A stretch of 64,000 nt of DNA from contig LR732703.1 in NCBI GenBank assembly GCA_902506565.1, forward strand, positions 994,030 to 1,058,029, read 5' to 3'. This DNA comes from Burkholderiales bacterium 8X (GTDB lineage Bacteria > Pseudomonadota > Gammaproteobacteria > Burkholderiales > Burkholderiaceae_C). Below, piece after piece: positions 45,503 to 57,200 of the stretch; positions within the stretch are counted from its first letter, which is position 1; every line of letters begins with the position of its first letter. Below the pieces are notes generated by a model. It had not been told where the DNA came from. It saw only the letters and a list, made by a program, of their open reading frames with translations, and searched no databases. A program made the position numbers and the translations under genes.

Positions 45503-45996
45503 AGCGCACCTTCCAGGGACAAGAGTGCGGTCTTGCGATCGAGCCCGCCGGCATAGCCGGTGAGGGCACCCTTGGCACCGATCACGCGATGGCAAGGCAC
45601 GATCACGCTGATCGGATTGCGGCCGACCGCCGCACCCACCGCACGCACCGCCGCCGGGCTGCCGACGCCGGCGCTCAGCGCACCGTAGCTCAGCGTCTTG
45701 CCGATCGGAATGGCGAGCAGCGCCTGCCAGACCGCCTGCTGGAAGAGCGTGCCGTGCGAGAGGTCGAGCGGCAGGTCGAAGTGCTGGCGCTCGCCTGCGA
45801 AGTACTCGGCCAGCTGGGCCTCGGCCTGGCGCAGCACCGGATGCTCGTCGGCGACGAGCCAGCCGGTGGTGTCCGGCCAATGGCGCTGCTGTTCGAACCA
45901 GGCGCCGGCAAGGCCCTGGTCGGTGGCGGCCAGCGTGAGGCTGCCGAGCGGGCTCGCGATGCGGCTGCTGTGCAGGCGGCGGGTCTTGAATTTCAT
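45499..45996 (-). CDS. ogt: Methylated-DNA-protein-cysteine methyltransferase
   Basis: 165-residue suicide repair protein that transfers the methyl group from O6-methylguanine (and O4-methylthymine) to its own cysteine. The active site is IVPCHRVIGAKGALTGYAGG, containing PCHRV; the helix-turn-helix arginine finger region is SYGALSAGVGSPAAVRAVGAAVGRNP. The N-terminal RNase-H-like domain (about 1-80) is present. It starts nine bases after the Ada/AlkA-type gene and overlaps the EamA permease by four bases, so the operon couples direct reversal and base excision of alkylation damage. Confidence 0.93.
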   Translation of the reverse strand: MKFKTRRLHSSRIASPLGSLTLAATDQGLAGAWFEQQRHWPDTTGWLVADEHPVLRQAEAQLAEYFAGERQHFDLPLDLSHGTLFQQAVWQALLAIPIGKTLSYGALSAGVGSPAAVRAVGAAVGRNPISVIVPCHRVIGAKGALTGYAGGLDRKTALLSLEGAL

Positions 45997-46005
45997 GGCG
46001 TGCGA

Positions 46006-47652
46006 TCAGGCGACGAAGCCGGTTGTGGGGGAGGGCGCGGCGCTGCGTTCGGCGCGCTGCCTGGAGGTCGACCTTGCAGGGCGGGCTCGGGGCCGCGACG
46101 GCGCATCGGCCATGGTGTTCGCGGCCGGTACGGCTGCTGGCGGAGCGGTGCCGGCAGGCAAGCTGTGCCAGGCCCGCAGCACCGCGTAGCTGCGCCAGGG
46201 CCGCCAGCGCAGCGATGCCTCGATCGCCGCACGGGCCGAGCCGACCCCCAGCGCCTTCTGCAACGCGATATCGCCGGCCGGGAAGGCATCCGGCCAGCGC
46301 AGCGCGCGCATGGCGATGTACTGGGCGGTCCAGTCGCCGATGCCCGGCAACGCTTGCAGCGCGGCCAACGTGGCGGGGATGTCGGCGCCGGGATGCAGCC
46401 TCAGGCGACCGTCGCGCACTTCGACCGCCAAGGCTTGCAGGGCTTGCTGGCGCTGGCGGACGATGCCGAGGCTGCCGAGCGCATCCCCGGTCGCGGCCGC
46501 CAGGCTTTCCGGCGATGGAAACAATCGGTCGAGCCCTTCGATCGGCGTGGCGATCGGCTCGCCGAAGGTCTGCACCAGGCGGCTGCCGAAGGTGCGCGCC
46601 GCCGCCACCGTGACCTGCTGCCCGAGCACCGCCCGCACCGCCAGCTCGAAGCCGTCCATCGTTCCGGGCACTCGCAGGCCGTCGCCTTGCGGGAAGCTCG
46701 CATGCAGCGCGGCATTGATCGCGATCGGCTCGGCGTCGAGGTCCAGCAGGGCGCGCACCCTGCTGATCACGGTCGGCAATACGGCGGCGAGCGAATCGCC
46801 CACCTGGAGCAAGACCTGCTCGCGCGCCGGATCGAAGCCGAGCCGCAGCCAGCCCGCATGCTGCCGGCTGCCCTGCATCACTTGCAGCGTGCGAGCCAGC
46901 GTCGGCATCCGTGCGCCAGCCCCGGCCACGTCCACGCGCTCGATCCCGGTTAGCGCGCGGCGCCCGAAGAAGCCCAGCATGGCCGCGGCGTCGTACGGCG
47001 GTCGAAAGCCCAGCCGCACCTCCACCGCCTTGCCGCCATCGCCAGGCTCGCCGCCCACCCGCCGCAGCGTGCTCGGATTCAACCCGTAGTGCGCGACGAA
47101 AGCCGCGTTGAAGCGCCGCACGCTCGAGAAGCCGCTCGACAGCGCGACCTGCGTCATCGGCAGCCGGGTGTCGGCGATCAATTGCTTGGCACAAAGGAGG
47201 CGCCGGGTCTGCAGGTACTGAAGTGGCGACACCCCGAACTGCTTCTCGAAGATCCGCCGCAGGTGCCGGTCGCTCACGCCGAGCCGGTCGGCGAACTGCG
47301 CGGCGCCCGGGCCGTCGTCGCCCCACGAATCCGGCTCGTCCATGAGGCGTGCCGCCTGAAGGGCCAGGATGCGGGAGGCATCTTCGGTCGACCAGCTCGC
47401 GGCCCGCGGCGCCAACTCCGGCCGGCAGCGAAGGCAAGGCCGGTAGCCTGCTGCCTCGGCCTGCGCGGCATGCCGGAAGAAGCGGCAGTTTTCCTGCCGC
47501 GGAAGCTTCACTCGGCAGACCGGCCGGCAATAGATGCCGGTCGAGCTCACCGCCGTGAAGAAGCTGCCGTCGAAGCGTGCGTCATGCGCCTTCATGGCGA
47601 GATAGCAGGCGTCGCTCTCTAGCTCGGGCGGGGGCAGCTGGGTCGAGGACAT
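46006..47652 (-). CDS. Ada-N/AraC/AlkA fusion: alkylation-sensing regulator and 3-methyladenine glycosylase
   Basis: 548-residue fusion. (1) Ada zinc domain, with cysteines in GIYCRPVCRVKLP and YRPCLRCRPE, which senses methyl phosphotriesters. (2) AraC-type DNA-binding domain (DRHLRRIFEKQFGVSPLQYLQTRRLLCAKQL). (3) AlkA N-domain and HhH-GPD glycosylase (FELAVRAVLGQQVT, LPGIGDWTAQYIAMRALRWPDAFPAGD, with the catalytic aspartate near the end of that stretch). It removes 3-methyladenine and probably activates its own operon, including ogt. ATG 47652 is chosen for the CAGG before it; ATGs up to 47691 are in frame. A basic, Ser/Arg/Ala-rich tail of about 50 residues follows. Confidence 0.9.
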   Translation of the reverse strand: MSSTQLPPPELESDACYLAMKAHDARFDGSFFTAVSSTGIYCRPVCRVKLPRQENCRFFRHAAQAEAAGYRPCLRCRPELAPRAASWSTEDASRILALQAARLMDEPDSWGDDGPGAAQFADRLGVSDRHLRRIFEKQFGVSPLQYLQTRRLLCAKQLIADTRLPMTQVALSSGFSSVRRFNAAFVAHYGLNPSTLRRVGGEPGDGGKAVEVRLGFRPPYDAAAMLGFFGRRALTGIERVDVAGAGARMPTLARTLQVMQGSRQHAGWLRLGFDPAREQVLLQVGDSLAAVLPTVISRVRALLDLDAEPIAINAALHASFPQGDGLRVPGTMDGFELAVRAVLGQQVTVAAARTFGSRLVQTFGEPIATPIEGLDRLFPSPESLAAATGDALGSLGIVRQRQQALQALAVEVRDGRLRLHPGADIPATLAALQALPGIGDWTAQYIAMRALRWPDAFPAGDIALQKALGVGSARAAIEASLRWRPWRSYAVLRAWHSLPAGTAPPAAVPAANTMADAPSRPRARPARSTSRQRAERSAAPSPTTGFVA

Positions 47653-47773
47653 GCCTGCATGATACGAGCGCATGAGCGGCGATATAGCCATTTCCGGACA
47701 TGTTCAGGAGATGGGTCATGCCTACAATGGTTCTCGTTTTTTGACACCGTCCGAACACTCCCGAGGCAGTTTT

Positions 47774-49156
47774 ATGCAGCTCAGCGCGTCGATCTTCAAG
47801 GCCTATGACATCCGCGGCATCGTTCCTTCCACGCTCGACCCGGAAATCGCCGAGGCCCTCGGAAAGGCCTTCGGAAGCGCTGCCCGAGCAGCCGGCGAGA
47901 AGTCGGTGGCGGTCGGCCGCGATGGGCGGCTCTCGGGCCCTTCGCTGGTCGAGGCCTTGATCAAGGGCCTGGTCGCCACCGGCGTCGAGGTCATCGATGT
48001 CGGCACGGTCACCACGCCGATGCTCTACTTCGCGGCCCACACGCTCGCCACCAGCGGCATCCAGGTCACCGGCAGCCACAACCCGAAGGACTACAACGGC
48101 TTCAAGATGGTGATGGCCGGCCGCGCGATCTACGGCGACGAAATCCAGGCGCTGCGCCAGGTCATGGAGCAGGACAGCGCCCAGCTTGCCCCGGGCGGCA
48201 GCGTTCGCAAGGTCGACGTGACCGAGGCCTATACGAAGCGCATCGTCGGCGACATCAAGCTCGCGCGTCCCCTGAAGATCGTGGTCGATTCGGGCAACGG
48301 CATCGCCGGCGCCTCGGCTCCGGCCATCCTGCGGGCGATCGGCTGCGAGGTGACCGAGCTCTTCAGCGAGGTCGACGGCAACTTCCCGAACCACCATCCC
48401 GACCCCAGCAAGCCCGAGAACCTGCGTGACCTGATCGCGGCGCTCCAGCAGGGCGACGCCGAGCTGGGCCTCGCCTTCGACGGCGACGGCGACCGCCTCG
48501 GCATCGTCACCAAGGACGGCCAGAACATCTTCCCGGACCGGCAGATGATGCTGTTCGCACAGGACGTCCTGTCGCGCGTGCCGGGCGGCACCATCGTCTA
48601 CGACGTCAAGTGCTCGCAACGCCTTGCCCCGGCGATCGAGGCGGCAGGCGGCAAGCCGCTCATCTACCGGACCGGCCATTCGCTCATCAAGGCGAAGATG
48701 AAGGAAATCGATTCGCCGCTCGGCGGCGAGATGAGCGGCCATATCTTCTTCAAGGAGCGCTGGTTCGGCTTCGACGACGGCACCTATGCAGGCTGCCGGC
48801 TGCTCGAGATCCTGAGCAAGGGCCCGAACGCGAGCGACATGCTCAACGCGCTTCCGACCAGCTTCTCCACACCCGAACTCAACGTGAAGTGCGCCGAGGG
48901 CGAGCCGCACCAGCTGGTCGAGCGTCTCGTGAAGGCGGCCAAGTTCGACGACAAGGCCAAGGTGCTCACCATCGACGGTCTTCGAGTCGACTGGCCGGAT
49001 GGCTTCGGCCTGATTCGCGCATCGAACACCACACCGGTGCTGGTGCTGCGCTTCGAGGGGCAGACCCAGGCAGCGCTCGATCGCATCCAGAGCGAGTTCA
49101 TGACGCTGCTCAAGACCGTCAAGCCCGACGCGACGATCGCCGAAGCCGCGCATTGA
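47774..49156 (+). CDS. algC: Phosphomannomutase/phosphoglucomutase
   Basis: 460-residue alpha-D-phosphohexomutase that interconverts hexose 6- and 1-phosphates for GDP-mannose, UDP-glucose, LPS and exopolysaccharide synthesis. Catalytic phosphoserine loop TGSHNPKDYNGFK (about 98-110), Mg2+ loop FDGDGDRLG, sugar loop GGEMSGH and phosphate loop RASNTTPVLVLRFE are all present in order. ATG 47774 (MQLSASIFKAYDIRG) starts at the usual family N-terminus. kdtA follows 48 bases downstream, so both may serve cell-envelope sugar synthesis. A TACAAT -10-like element is near 47722. Confidence 0.92.
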   Translation: MQLSASIFKAYDIRGIVPSTLDPEIAEALGKAFGSAARAAGEKSVAVGRDGRLSGPSLVEALIKGLVATGVEVIDVGTVTTPMLYFAAHTLATSGIQVTGSHNPKDYNGFKMVMAGRAIYGDEIQALRQVMEQDSAQLAPGGSVRKVDVTEAYTKRIVGDIKLARPLKIVVDSGNGIAGASAPAILRAIGCEVTELFSEVDGNFPNHHPDPSKPENLRDLIAALQQGDAELGLAFDGDGDRLGIVTKDGQNIFPDRQMMLFAQDVLSRVPGGTIVYDVKCSQRLAPAIEAAGGKPLIYRTGHSLIKAKMKEIDSPLGGEMSGHIFFKERWFGFDDGTYAGCRLLEILSKGPNASDMLNALPTSFSTPELNVKCAEGEPHQLVERLVKAAKFDDKAKVLTIDGLRVDWPDGFGLIRASNTTPVLVLRFEGQTQAALDRIQSEFMTLLKTVKPDATIAEAAH

Positions 49157-49204
49157 ACCGCCGCTCGAGGTCCTCCTTTCCCCTGGCCAACATCGATTCT
49201 TAGC

Positions 49205-50599
49205 GTGGGTTCGTTGCTGCTGCGCCTGTACGGCGCCTTCACCTCCCTGGCGGAGCCCATGGTTCGCCGCAAGCTGCGAAGGCGCGCGGTCGCCGAGCCG
49301 GGCTATGCGCATGCGGTCGAGGAACGCTTCGGCATCTACGACGAGAAGCTCGCCGGTACCGGCTGGTGCTGGATCCATGCGGTTTCGCTGGGCGAGGCGA
49401 GGGCTGCCGGCATCCTGATCGAGGAGCTGCGGCGGCAGTATCCCGAGATTCCGATCCTGTTGACCAACGGCACCGCCACTGGCCGCGACGAAGGCGCCAA
49501 GCTGCTGGCCGAAGGCGACCTGCAGGTCTGGCAGCCCTGGGATTCGCCCGTGGCCGTCAAGCGCTTCCTCGATCGATTTCAGCCGCGAATCGGGATCCTG
49601 ATGGAGACCGAGGTGTGGCCGGTGATGACGGCGGCCTGTGCGGAGCGCGGCATTCCGCTGGTGCTCGCCAATGCGCGGCTCAACGAAAAGTCGCTGGCCG
49701 CGGCCGAGCGCCTGGGCTGGTTGGCGCGGCCCGCCTATTCGTCGCTGGCGGCCGTGTGGGCGCAGACCGAAGCCGACTCGCATCGCCTGGTGTCTCTGGG
49801 GGCCAAGGTGGCGGGCATCTTCGGCAACCTGAAGTTCGATGCGTCGCCCGACCAGCGCCAGCTCAACACCGCAACCCGCCTGCGGCCGCAATTGCCGCGG
49901 CCGGTGGTGATGCTGGCGAGTTCGCGCGACGGCGAGGAAGTCCAGCTGCTCGAGGTGCTCAAGCGGCTGGGTGCATTGGCGCCGCTGCCGCCCGAGCAGG
50001 ATGCGGTCCAGTCGATCGCGCGCCGGGTGCAGTCGGTGCAATGGATGATCGTTCCGCGCCATCCGCAGCGCTTCGACGAGGTCGCCGCGCTGATCGAAGC
50101 GCAGGGCTTCGCGGTCGCGCGCCGAAGTGCGGCAGGCGCACCCGCGCAGTCGGAGATCTGGCTCGGCGATTCGCTCGGAGAGATGGCGCTTTACTACGGC
50201 CTGGCCGATGCGGCCTTGCTCGGCGGCAGTTTCGAGGCGCTCGGCGGGCAGAACCTGATCGAGGCGGCGGCCTGCGGTTGCCCGGTCATCCTGGGGCCGT
50301 CGACCTTCAACTTCGCCGAGGCGGCCGAGCTGTCGCTCGCGGCCGGTGCGTCGCAGCGGGTCGAGAACATGGAGCAGGCGGTGATGGCCGCCTTGAAGCT
50401 GATCGAGAAGCCCGAGCGACGGGAGCAGATGGCCGAGGCTGCGCTCGGCTTCGCGTCGTCCAATCGCGGTGCGGCGGAGCGGACCGCCAAGGCGATCCTC
50501 GCGATCGCCGAGCAGGCCCAGCCCAAGCCGCCGAAGGATGTCGGTTCGTCGAACGACGGCCCCGGACTTGAAGAGCGGGCCGAGCCTCGCCTGGACTGA
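49205..50599 (+). CDS. waaA: 3-deoxy-D-manno-octulosonic acid transferase
   Basis: 464-residue inner-membrane-associated GT-B glycosyltransferase that adds Kdo to lipid A precursor. Family motifs include WIHAVSLGEARAA, LLTNGTATGRD, LMETEVWPVM, AVWAQTEADSHRL and the C-terminal LGDSLGEMALYYGLADAALLGGSFEALGGQNLIEAAACGCPVILGP. The start is GTG 49205. A C-terminal extension of about 30 residues (PKPPKDVGSSNDGPG) is hydrophilic and probably unstructured. It confirms a Gram-negative LPS-producing host. Confidence 0.93.
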   Translation: MGSLLLRLYGAFTSLAEPMVRRKLRRRAVAEPGYAHAVEERFGIYDEKLAGTGWCWIHAVSLGEARAAGILIEELRRQYPEIPILLTNGTATGRDEGAKLLAEGDLQVWQPWDSPVAVKRFLDRFQPRIGILMETEVWPVMTAACAERGIPLVLANARLNEKSLAAAERLGWLARPAYSSLAAVWAQTEADSHRLVSLGAKVAGIFGNLKFDASPDQRQLNTATRLRPQLPRPVVMLASSRDGEEVQLLEVLKRLGALAPLPPEQDAVQSIARRVQSVQWMIVPRHPQRFDEVAALIEAQGFAVARRSAAGAPAQSEIWLGDSLGEMALYYGLADAALLGGSFEALGGQNLIEAAACGCPVILGPSTFNFAEAAELSLAAGASQRVENMEQAVMAALKLIEKPERREQMAEAALGFASSNRGAAERTAKAILAIAEQAQPKPPKDVGSSNDGPGLEERAEPRLD

Positions 50600-50605
50600 G
50601 CCGGC

Positions 50606-50663
50606 CCGGTTTCGGCAAGAAGCTCGGTCGACGCCGCCCCTTGACGGCGCGGAAACCGACCGA
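50606..50663. terminator. Possible stem-loop between convergent waaA and fasciclin genes
   Basis: CGGTCG at about 50625-50630 pairs with CGACCG at 50657-50662, enclosing GCCG/CGGC; an alternative pairing is CGGTTTC with GAAACCG. No T-run follows on either strand, so a rho-independent terminator is only a weak guess. Confidence 0.25.
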
Positions 50664-50680
50664 ACTTCCCTGCCGCGGGA

Positions 50681-51265
50681 TCAACCCGGCAGCAGGACCT
50701 TGTTGACCACGTGGATGACGCCGTTCGACTGGTAGACGTTGGCGGTCGTGACGGTGGCCATGCCGCCCTTGGCGTCGGTCACCATGACGTTGCCGCCGCT
50801 GGCGGTCACCGTCAGCATGTCGCCGCTGGCCGTCTTCAGCATCGCCTTGCCGCCGCCGTCCATCACGAGCTTGCCGAGCGCAGCGGCATCGTACTTGCCG
50901 GGGACGACGTGGTAGGTCAGCACCTTGGTCAAGGTCGCCTTGTTCTCGGGCTTGAGCAGCGTCGGGACGGTGCCGGCCGGCAATGCGTCGAAGGCGGTGT
51001 TGGTCGGGGCGAAGACGGTGAACGGGCCGGGGCTCTTCAGGGTGTCGACCAGGCCCGCTGCCTTGACGGCCGCGACCAGCGTGGTGTGGTCCTTCGAATT
51101 GACCGCGTTGTCGACGATGTCCTTGTTCGGGAACATCGGCGCGCCCCCGACCATAACGGAAGGCATGCTGCCCGACATGCCCATGCCGCCCGACTGGCCC
51201 ATGCTCGTGCCGGAGCAAGCGGCGAGCAACACGGAGACGCCTGCGGCGATGATGAGTTTCTTCAT
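50681..51265 (-). CDS. Fasciclin (FAS1) domain lipoprotein
   Basis: 194-residue exported protein. The N-terminus MKKLIIAAGVSVLLAACSG has a lipobox (LAAC) for lipidation. After a Gly/Met/Ser-rich linker comes one FAS1 domain: NKDIVDNAVNSKDHTTLVAAVKAAGLVDTLKSPGPFTVFAPTNTAFDALPAGT (H1 box-like), LTYHVVPGKYDA (YH motif) and NGVIHVVNKVLLPG at the end. FAS1 proteins mediate adhesion or matrix contacts. It is monocistronic, convergent with waaA. ATG 51265 is chosen for the lipoprotein signal. Confidence 0.9.
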   Translation of the reverse strand: MKKLIIAAGVSVLLAACSGTSMGQSGGMGMSGSMPSVMVGGAPMFPNKDIVDNAVNSKDHTTLVAAVKAAGLVDTLKSPGPFTVFAPTNTAFDALPAGTVPTLLKPENKATLTKVLTYHVVPGKYDAAALGKLVMDGGGKAMLKTASGDMLTVTASGGNVMVTDAKGGMATVTTANVYQSNGVIHVVNKVLLPG

Positions 51266-51489
51266 AGGATTTCCTGCTGGTTGATGGATCGAGATCGAAC
51301 AACCCGGCGGCATGGAATCGCATGACGCCTGGTAGGTTCAACTGCCCATACGAAGCAGGTGAGCGGCTGGTTTGTAGGACGAGAAGCCGAGCTGAGCCGT
51401 GCGGTGCATGAAGCGGCTCGACGCGGACTCGCATGCACGGCCCCTCGGCCCGGGATTCGGGCTCAAGCCCGGCACGTGCCGATCGATTG

Positions 51490-53073
<1,584 letters not shown>

Positions 53074-53096
53074 AGAGATCCTAGAGAACGATGAAT

Positions 53097-53447
53097 TCAG
53101 TAGCGGGGCACCGACGGGTCCTGCTGGAGGGACCAGGCATCGATGCCGCCTGCGACATTGGCCACCTTCGAGAAGTCGTTGTTCTGGAGGAACAGTGCGA
53201 CGCTCTGGCTGCGGGCACCGTGGTGGCAGAGGCAGGCGATCGGCTGGTCGGGGTCGAGCTCCGACAGCCGCCGCGGAATTTCGTTCATCGGGATCGCGAC
53301 CAGCGCGAATCCTTCCGGCCGCACGCTGGCGACCTGGCGCTCCCAGGGCTCGCGCACGTCGAGCAGCACGGGCTTTGCGCCGGATGGGGAGGGTGGATGC
53401 GTGCCGAACCAGGCGGCGACATCGGTGGGACGGATCTGGTCGATCAC
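53097..53447 (-). CDS. Rhodanese-like domain protein
   Basis: 116-residue single-domain rhodanese. The N-terminal IRPTDVAAWF, then VLLDVREPWE (CH2A motif), and the catalytic loop CLCHHGARSQ with the persulfide cysteine in CHHGARS. NVAGGIDAWS is the usual C-terminal motif. GTG 53447 is the likely start, eight bases beyond the pcm stop at 53456; the same frame is open further into pcm. It transfers sulfane sulfur to a thiol acceptor. Its place between pcm and tolC is shared by many betaproteobacteria, though the reason is not clear. Confidence 0.85.
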   Translation of the reverse strand: MIDQIRPTDVAAWFGTHPPSPSGAKPVLLDVREPWERQVASVRPEGFALVAIPMNEIPRRLSELDPDQPIACLCHHGARSQSVALFLQNNDFSKVANVAGGIDAWSLQQDPSVPRY

Positions 53448-53455
53448 GGCGTCGT

Positions 53456-54142
53456 TCAGAAGTTGAAGCGCGAAGGCGTCGGAAAGTTCTGCAACCTGGG
53501 CGCGACCGTGTCCCAGGGCTGCAGGGTGTTCCACTTACCTTCGGACACGCGGGTCACGAAGTTGGCCCGCATCATCGGGTCGTCGCCGACGATGGCTCCC
53601 AGGCGGCCACCGAGGGTGAGCGAACCCAACAGGTTCTGCGGCAGCCGGGCGACCGAGCCGCTCAGCACGATCACGTCGAAGGTCGGTCCGCTCGGAAGGG
53701 GCACCGAGCCGTCCGCCTGGCGCACCTCGACGTTCATCACGCCGTGTCGGCGCAGGTTCTCGGCGGCTTGCCGGGCAAGGCCGGCATCGATTTCGAGCGT
53801 GAGCACTTCCTTGGCGCGATCGGCCAGCATCGCGGCCATGAAGCCGGAGCCGGTGCCGATCTCGAGCACGGTCTCGTGCTTCTGGATGTGCAGGTCCTGC
53901 AGCATCCGGGCTTCGACCTTGGGCGCGAGCATGCATTGGCTCGGATGCGCCGGGCCGGTCGCGCCTTCGAGCGGAAGCTCCATGTCGAAGAAGGCCAGCG
54001 CGCGGTGCGGCTCGGGCACGTAGTCTTCTCGGCGGATGCGGGACAGCAGGTCGAGGATGTCGAAGTCGAGCACGTCCCAGGGGCGGATCTGCTGCTCGAT
54101 CATGTTGAAGCGAAGTCGCTCCAGGGTCGGGGTGGGATTCAT
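53456..54142 (-). CDS. pcm: Protein-L-isoaspartate O-methyltransferase
   Basis: 228-residue SAM-dependent methyltransferase of the PCMT family, which tags isoaspartyl residues for repair. N-terminal MIEQQIRPWDVLD, then CMLAPKVEARMLQDLHIQKHETVLEIGTGSGFMAAMLA (SAM motif I), LEIDAGLARQA and VIVLSGSVARLPQNLL. GSGFMAA replaces the common GSGYQTA, and the usual RVPRE/S-H motif is weak. This places it in the divergent pcm-like group often linked to tolC, whose activity is less certain. It follows the RND permease gene by 63 bases. Confidence 0.85.
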   Translation of the reverse strand: MNPTPTLERLRFNMIEQQIRPWDVLDFDILDLLSRIRREDYVPEPHRALAFFDMELPLEGATGPAHPSQCMLAPKVEARMLQDLHIQKHETVLEIGTGSGFMAAMLADRAKEVLTLEIDAGLARQAAENLRRHGVMNVEVRQADGSVPLPSGPTFDVIVLSGSVARLPQNLLGSLTLGGRLGAIVGDDPMMRANFVTRVSEGKWNTLQPWDTVAPRLQNFPTPSRFNF

Positions 54143-54205
54143 GGGTTTTTTCCGGGTCCGGTGCGGCGGGGATGCGGCAGGGTCAGGCGTTGGAGGCTCG
54201 GGGCC

Positions 54206-57200
54206 TCAGGACAAACGCTCGATTTTAGGCACGGCCCGGCGGCTGCTCCGGCGCCGGGCCCAGGCTGCCAGGTCGTCCATGTAGCAGTAGACGACCGGCA
54301 CCACCACGAGCGTCAAGAGCGACGAGGTGATGACGCCGCCGATCACCGCCTGCCCCATCGGCGCGCGCTGCTCCGATCCTTCGCTGATCGCGAACGCGAG
54401 CGGCACCATGCCGAAGATCATCGCGAGCGTCGTCATCAGGATCGGCCGCAGCCGCACCCGCGCCGCCAGCAGCAAGGCCTCGGCGCGCGGAAGGCCCGGC
54501 ACCACGCTGCCGTCCGGCGCCACGCCGGGCTCGCGCGAACGGATCGCGAAGTCGACCAGCAGGATCGCGTTCTTGGTGACCAAGCCCATCAGCATCACCA
54601 CGCCGATCACCGAGAACATCGACAAGGTCGAGCGGAACATCAGGAGCGCCAGCACCACGCCGATCAGCGTCAGCGGCAAGGCCGTCATCAGGGCCAGCGG
54701 CTGCAGGAAGCTCTTGAACTGGCTGGCCAGGATCATGTAGATGAAGATCACCGCCAGCGCCAGGGCGGACACCGCATAGCCGAAGGACTCCTGCATGTTC
54801 TTGGTCGAGCCGCTGAACTGCCAGCCGTAGCCGGGCGGGAACGCGATGCCCGCCAGCGCGGCGCGGACGTCGGCCGAGACCTCGCCGGCCGAGCGGCCCG
54901 AGGTGTTGGCATTTATCGCGACTTCGCGGGCGAGGGCGCGGCGATTGATCTGGTTCGGGCCGGTCGATTCGCGCACGTCCGCCACCTGCTGCAGGCGGAC
55001 GATGCGGCTCGAGCCATCGGCGTTCGCGCCCATCGTGGTGCTGGCGAACGGCAGCCGCGCCAGGTCGGCCGGCGAGTTGCGCACTTCTGGTGCGAGCCGC
55101 ACGTTCACGTCGTAGGTCTGGTCGTCCGGCGCGCGCCAGTTGCCGACCGTGGTGCCGGCCACCAGCGTGCGCAGCGCGTTCGCGATCGGCGCGACGCCCA
55201 GCCCGAGATCGGACGCTGCGTCGCGGCGCACCACCACACTCACGGTCGGCTTGTTCGGCTTCTGGCTGGAATCGAGGTCGACCAGGCCGGGGATGGGCCG
55301 GATCGCGTCCATCACGCGGGTGGTGAGCCGTTCGAGTTCCTTGAGGTCGGGCCCTTGCAGCGAGAACTCGATCACCTTGTTGCCGCCGACCGAATCGCGC
55401 AGGCCCACGTGCGTGACCGTGATGCCGGGGATGCTCTGCAGCCGCTGGCGCAGCACCGGCGACATCTCGTCGACGCTGCGAACCCGCTGCGTCCGGTCGA
55501 CCAGCCGCACGTAGACGCTCGCATACATCTTGCCGGCCGCATCGCCGGTGTTGATGGTGGTGAGCGTGTAGCGCACCTCGGGCATCTCGCGCAGGATGCC
55601 TTCGACCTGCCGCGCGCGGGCCTCGGTCACTTCGAGCGACGAGCCGACCGGCGTGTAGAAGCTGACCGCGGTCTCCGAGAAGTCGGCCTTCGGCACGAAC
55701 TCGGTACCGAGCAGCGGCACCATGAAGATGCTCAGGACGAAGATGCCGATCGCGGCGAACACCGTCTTGAGCTTGTGTACCAGCGCCCAGCGCAGGATGC
55801 CCTGGTAGCCGTCGGCCAGCCGCTCGGTCGCTCGATCGAAGAGTCCGGTGACGCGGCCGATGGTCTTGTCGTACCAGCCGACCGGCGGGCTATCGCGGCC
55901 GTGCCGGTCGATGGCCGGGTCATGCCAGATGCTGGACATCATCGGGTCGAGCGTGAAGCTCACGAACATCGAGATCAGCACCGCCGCGACGATGGTGATG
56001 CCGAACTCGTGGAAGAACTTGCCGATGATCCCTTCCATGAAGCCGATCGGCAGGAACACCGCCACGATCGACAGCGTGGTGGCGAGCACCGCGAGCCCGA
56101 TTTCCTGCGTGCCGTCGAGCGCGGCGGTGTAGGGCGCCTTGCCCATCTGCACGTGCCGCACGATGTTCTCGCGCACCACGATCGCATCGTCGATCAACAG
56201 GCCGACGCAGAGCGACAGCGCCATCAGCGTGACCATGTTGATGGTGAAGCCGAACATCGCCATGAACCAGAAGGTGCCGATCAGCGCGATCGGAAGGGTG
56301 AGGCCGGTGATGACGGTGGAGCGCCACGAGTTGAGGAACAGGAACACGATCAGCACCGTGAGCAAGGCGCCTTCGATCAGGGTCTGCCGCACGTTGGTCA
56401 CCGCCACCCGGATCGGCCGCGAGGCATCCGCGATGGGTGCGAGCTTGACGCCCGGCGGCAGCTGCGGCTGGATCTCGGCGATCGCCTTGACCAGGCCGTC
56501 GACCACCTGGATGGTGTTCTCGTCCTGCGCCTTCTGTACCGAGAGGAGCAGCGTTCGCTGGCCGTTGTAGAGGGCGAGGCTGTCGATCTCCTGGGCGCCG
56601 TCCCGCACGGTCGCGACCTGGTCGATGCGAACCGGGGCGCTGCTGCCGTTGGCGATGCCGTTGCCGGAGGCAGCGGTCGACCCGCCGCGGCGAGCGACGA
56701 TGATCCGGCCGAAATCCTCCGGCCGCTCCATGCGTGCATCGATCTGCACGACCCGCTCCTGCTCGAGCGAACGCACCGCGCCGACCGGCAGCGCCTGGTT
56801 CTCGCTGCGCACCGCATCGACCACCTGGTTGGCGCTGACGCCGAAGGCCTCCATCGCCTGCGGATCGAGGTAGATGTTGATCTCGCGCTTGGTGCCGCCG
56901 ACCAGCGTGACCGAGCCCACGCCGCGGACGTTCTCGAGGCGCTTCTTCAGGACCTGGTCGGCCCAGTTGGTGAGTTCCACGGCGGTGGGCACGCGGGTGC
57001 CAGCCGTGGCCGAAGCTGCTGCGCCTGTCGGTGCGCCAACCGGCGCGGCGGCCGCTGGCTCCGGCAGGACCGCGACCGACCACACCGGCCGCGACGCCGG
57101 GTCGAAGCGCAGCACGCGCGGGTCCTTGACCTCGTCCCGAAAGAGCGGCCGCACCGCCGCCACCTTTTCGCGAACGTCGTCCGCGGCCTTGCGGCCTTCG

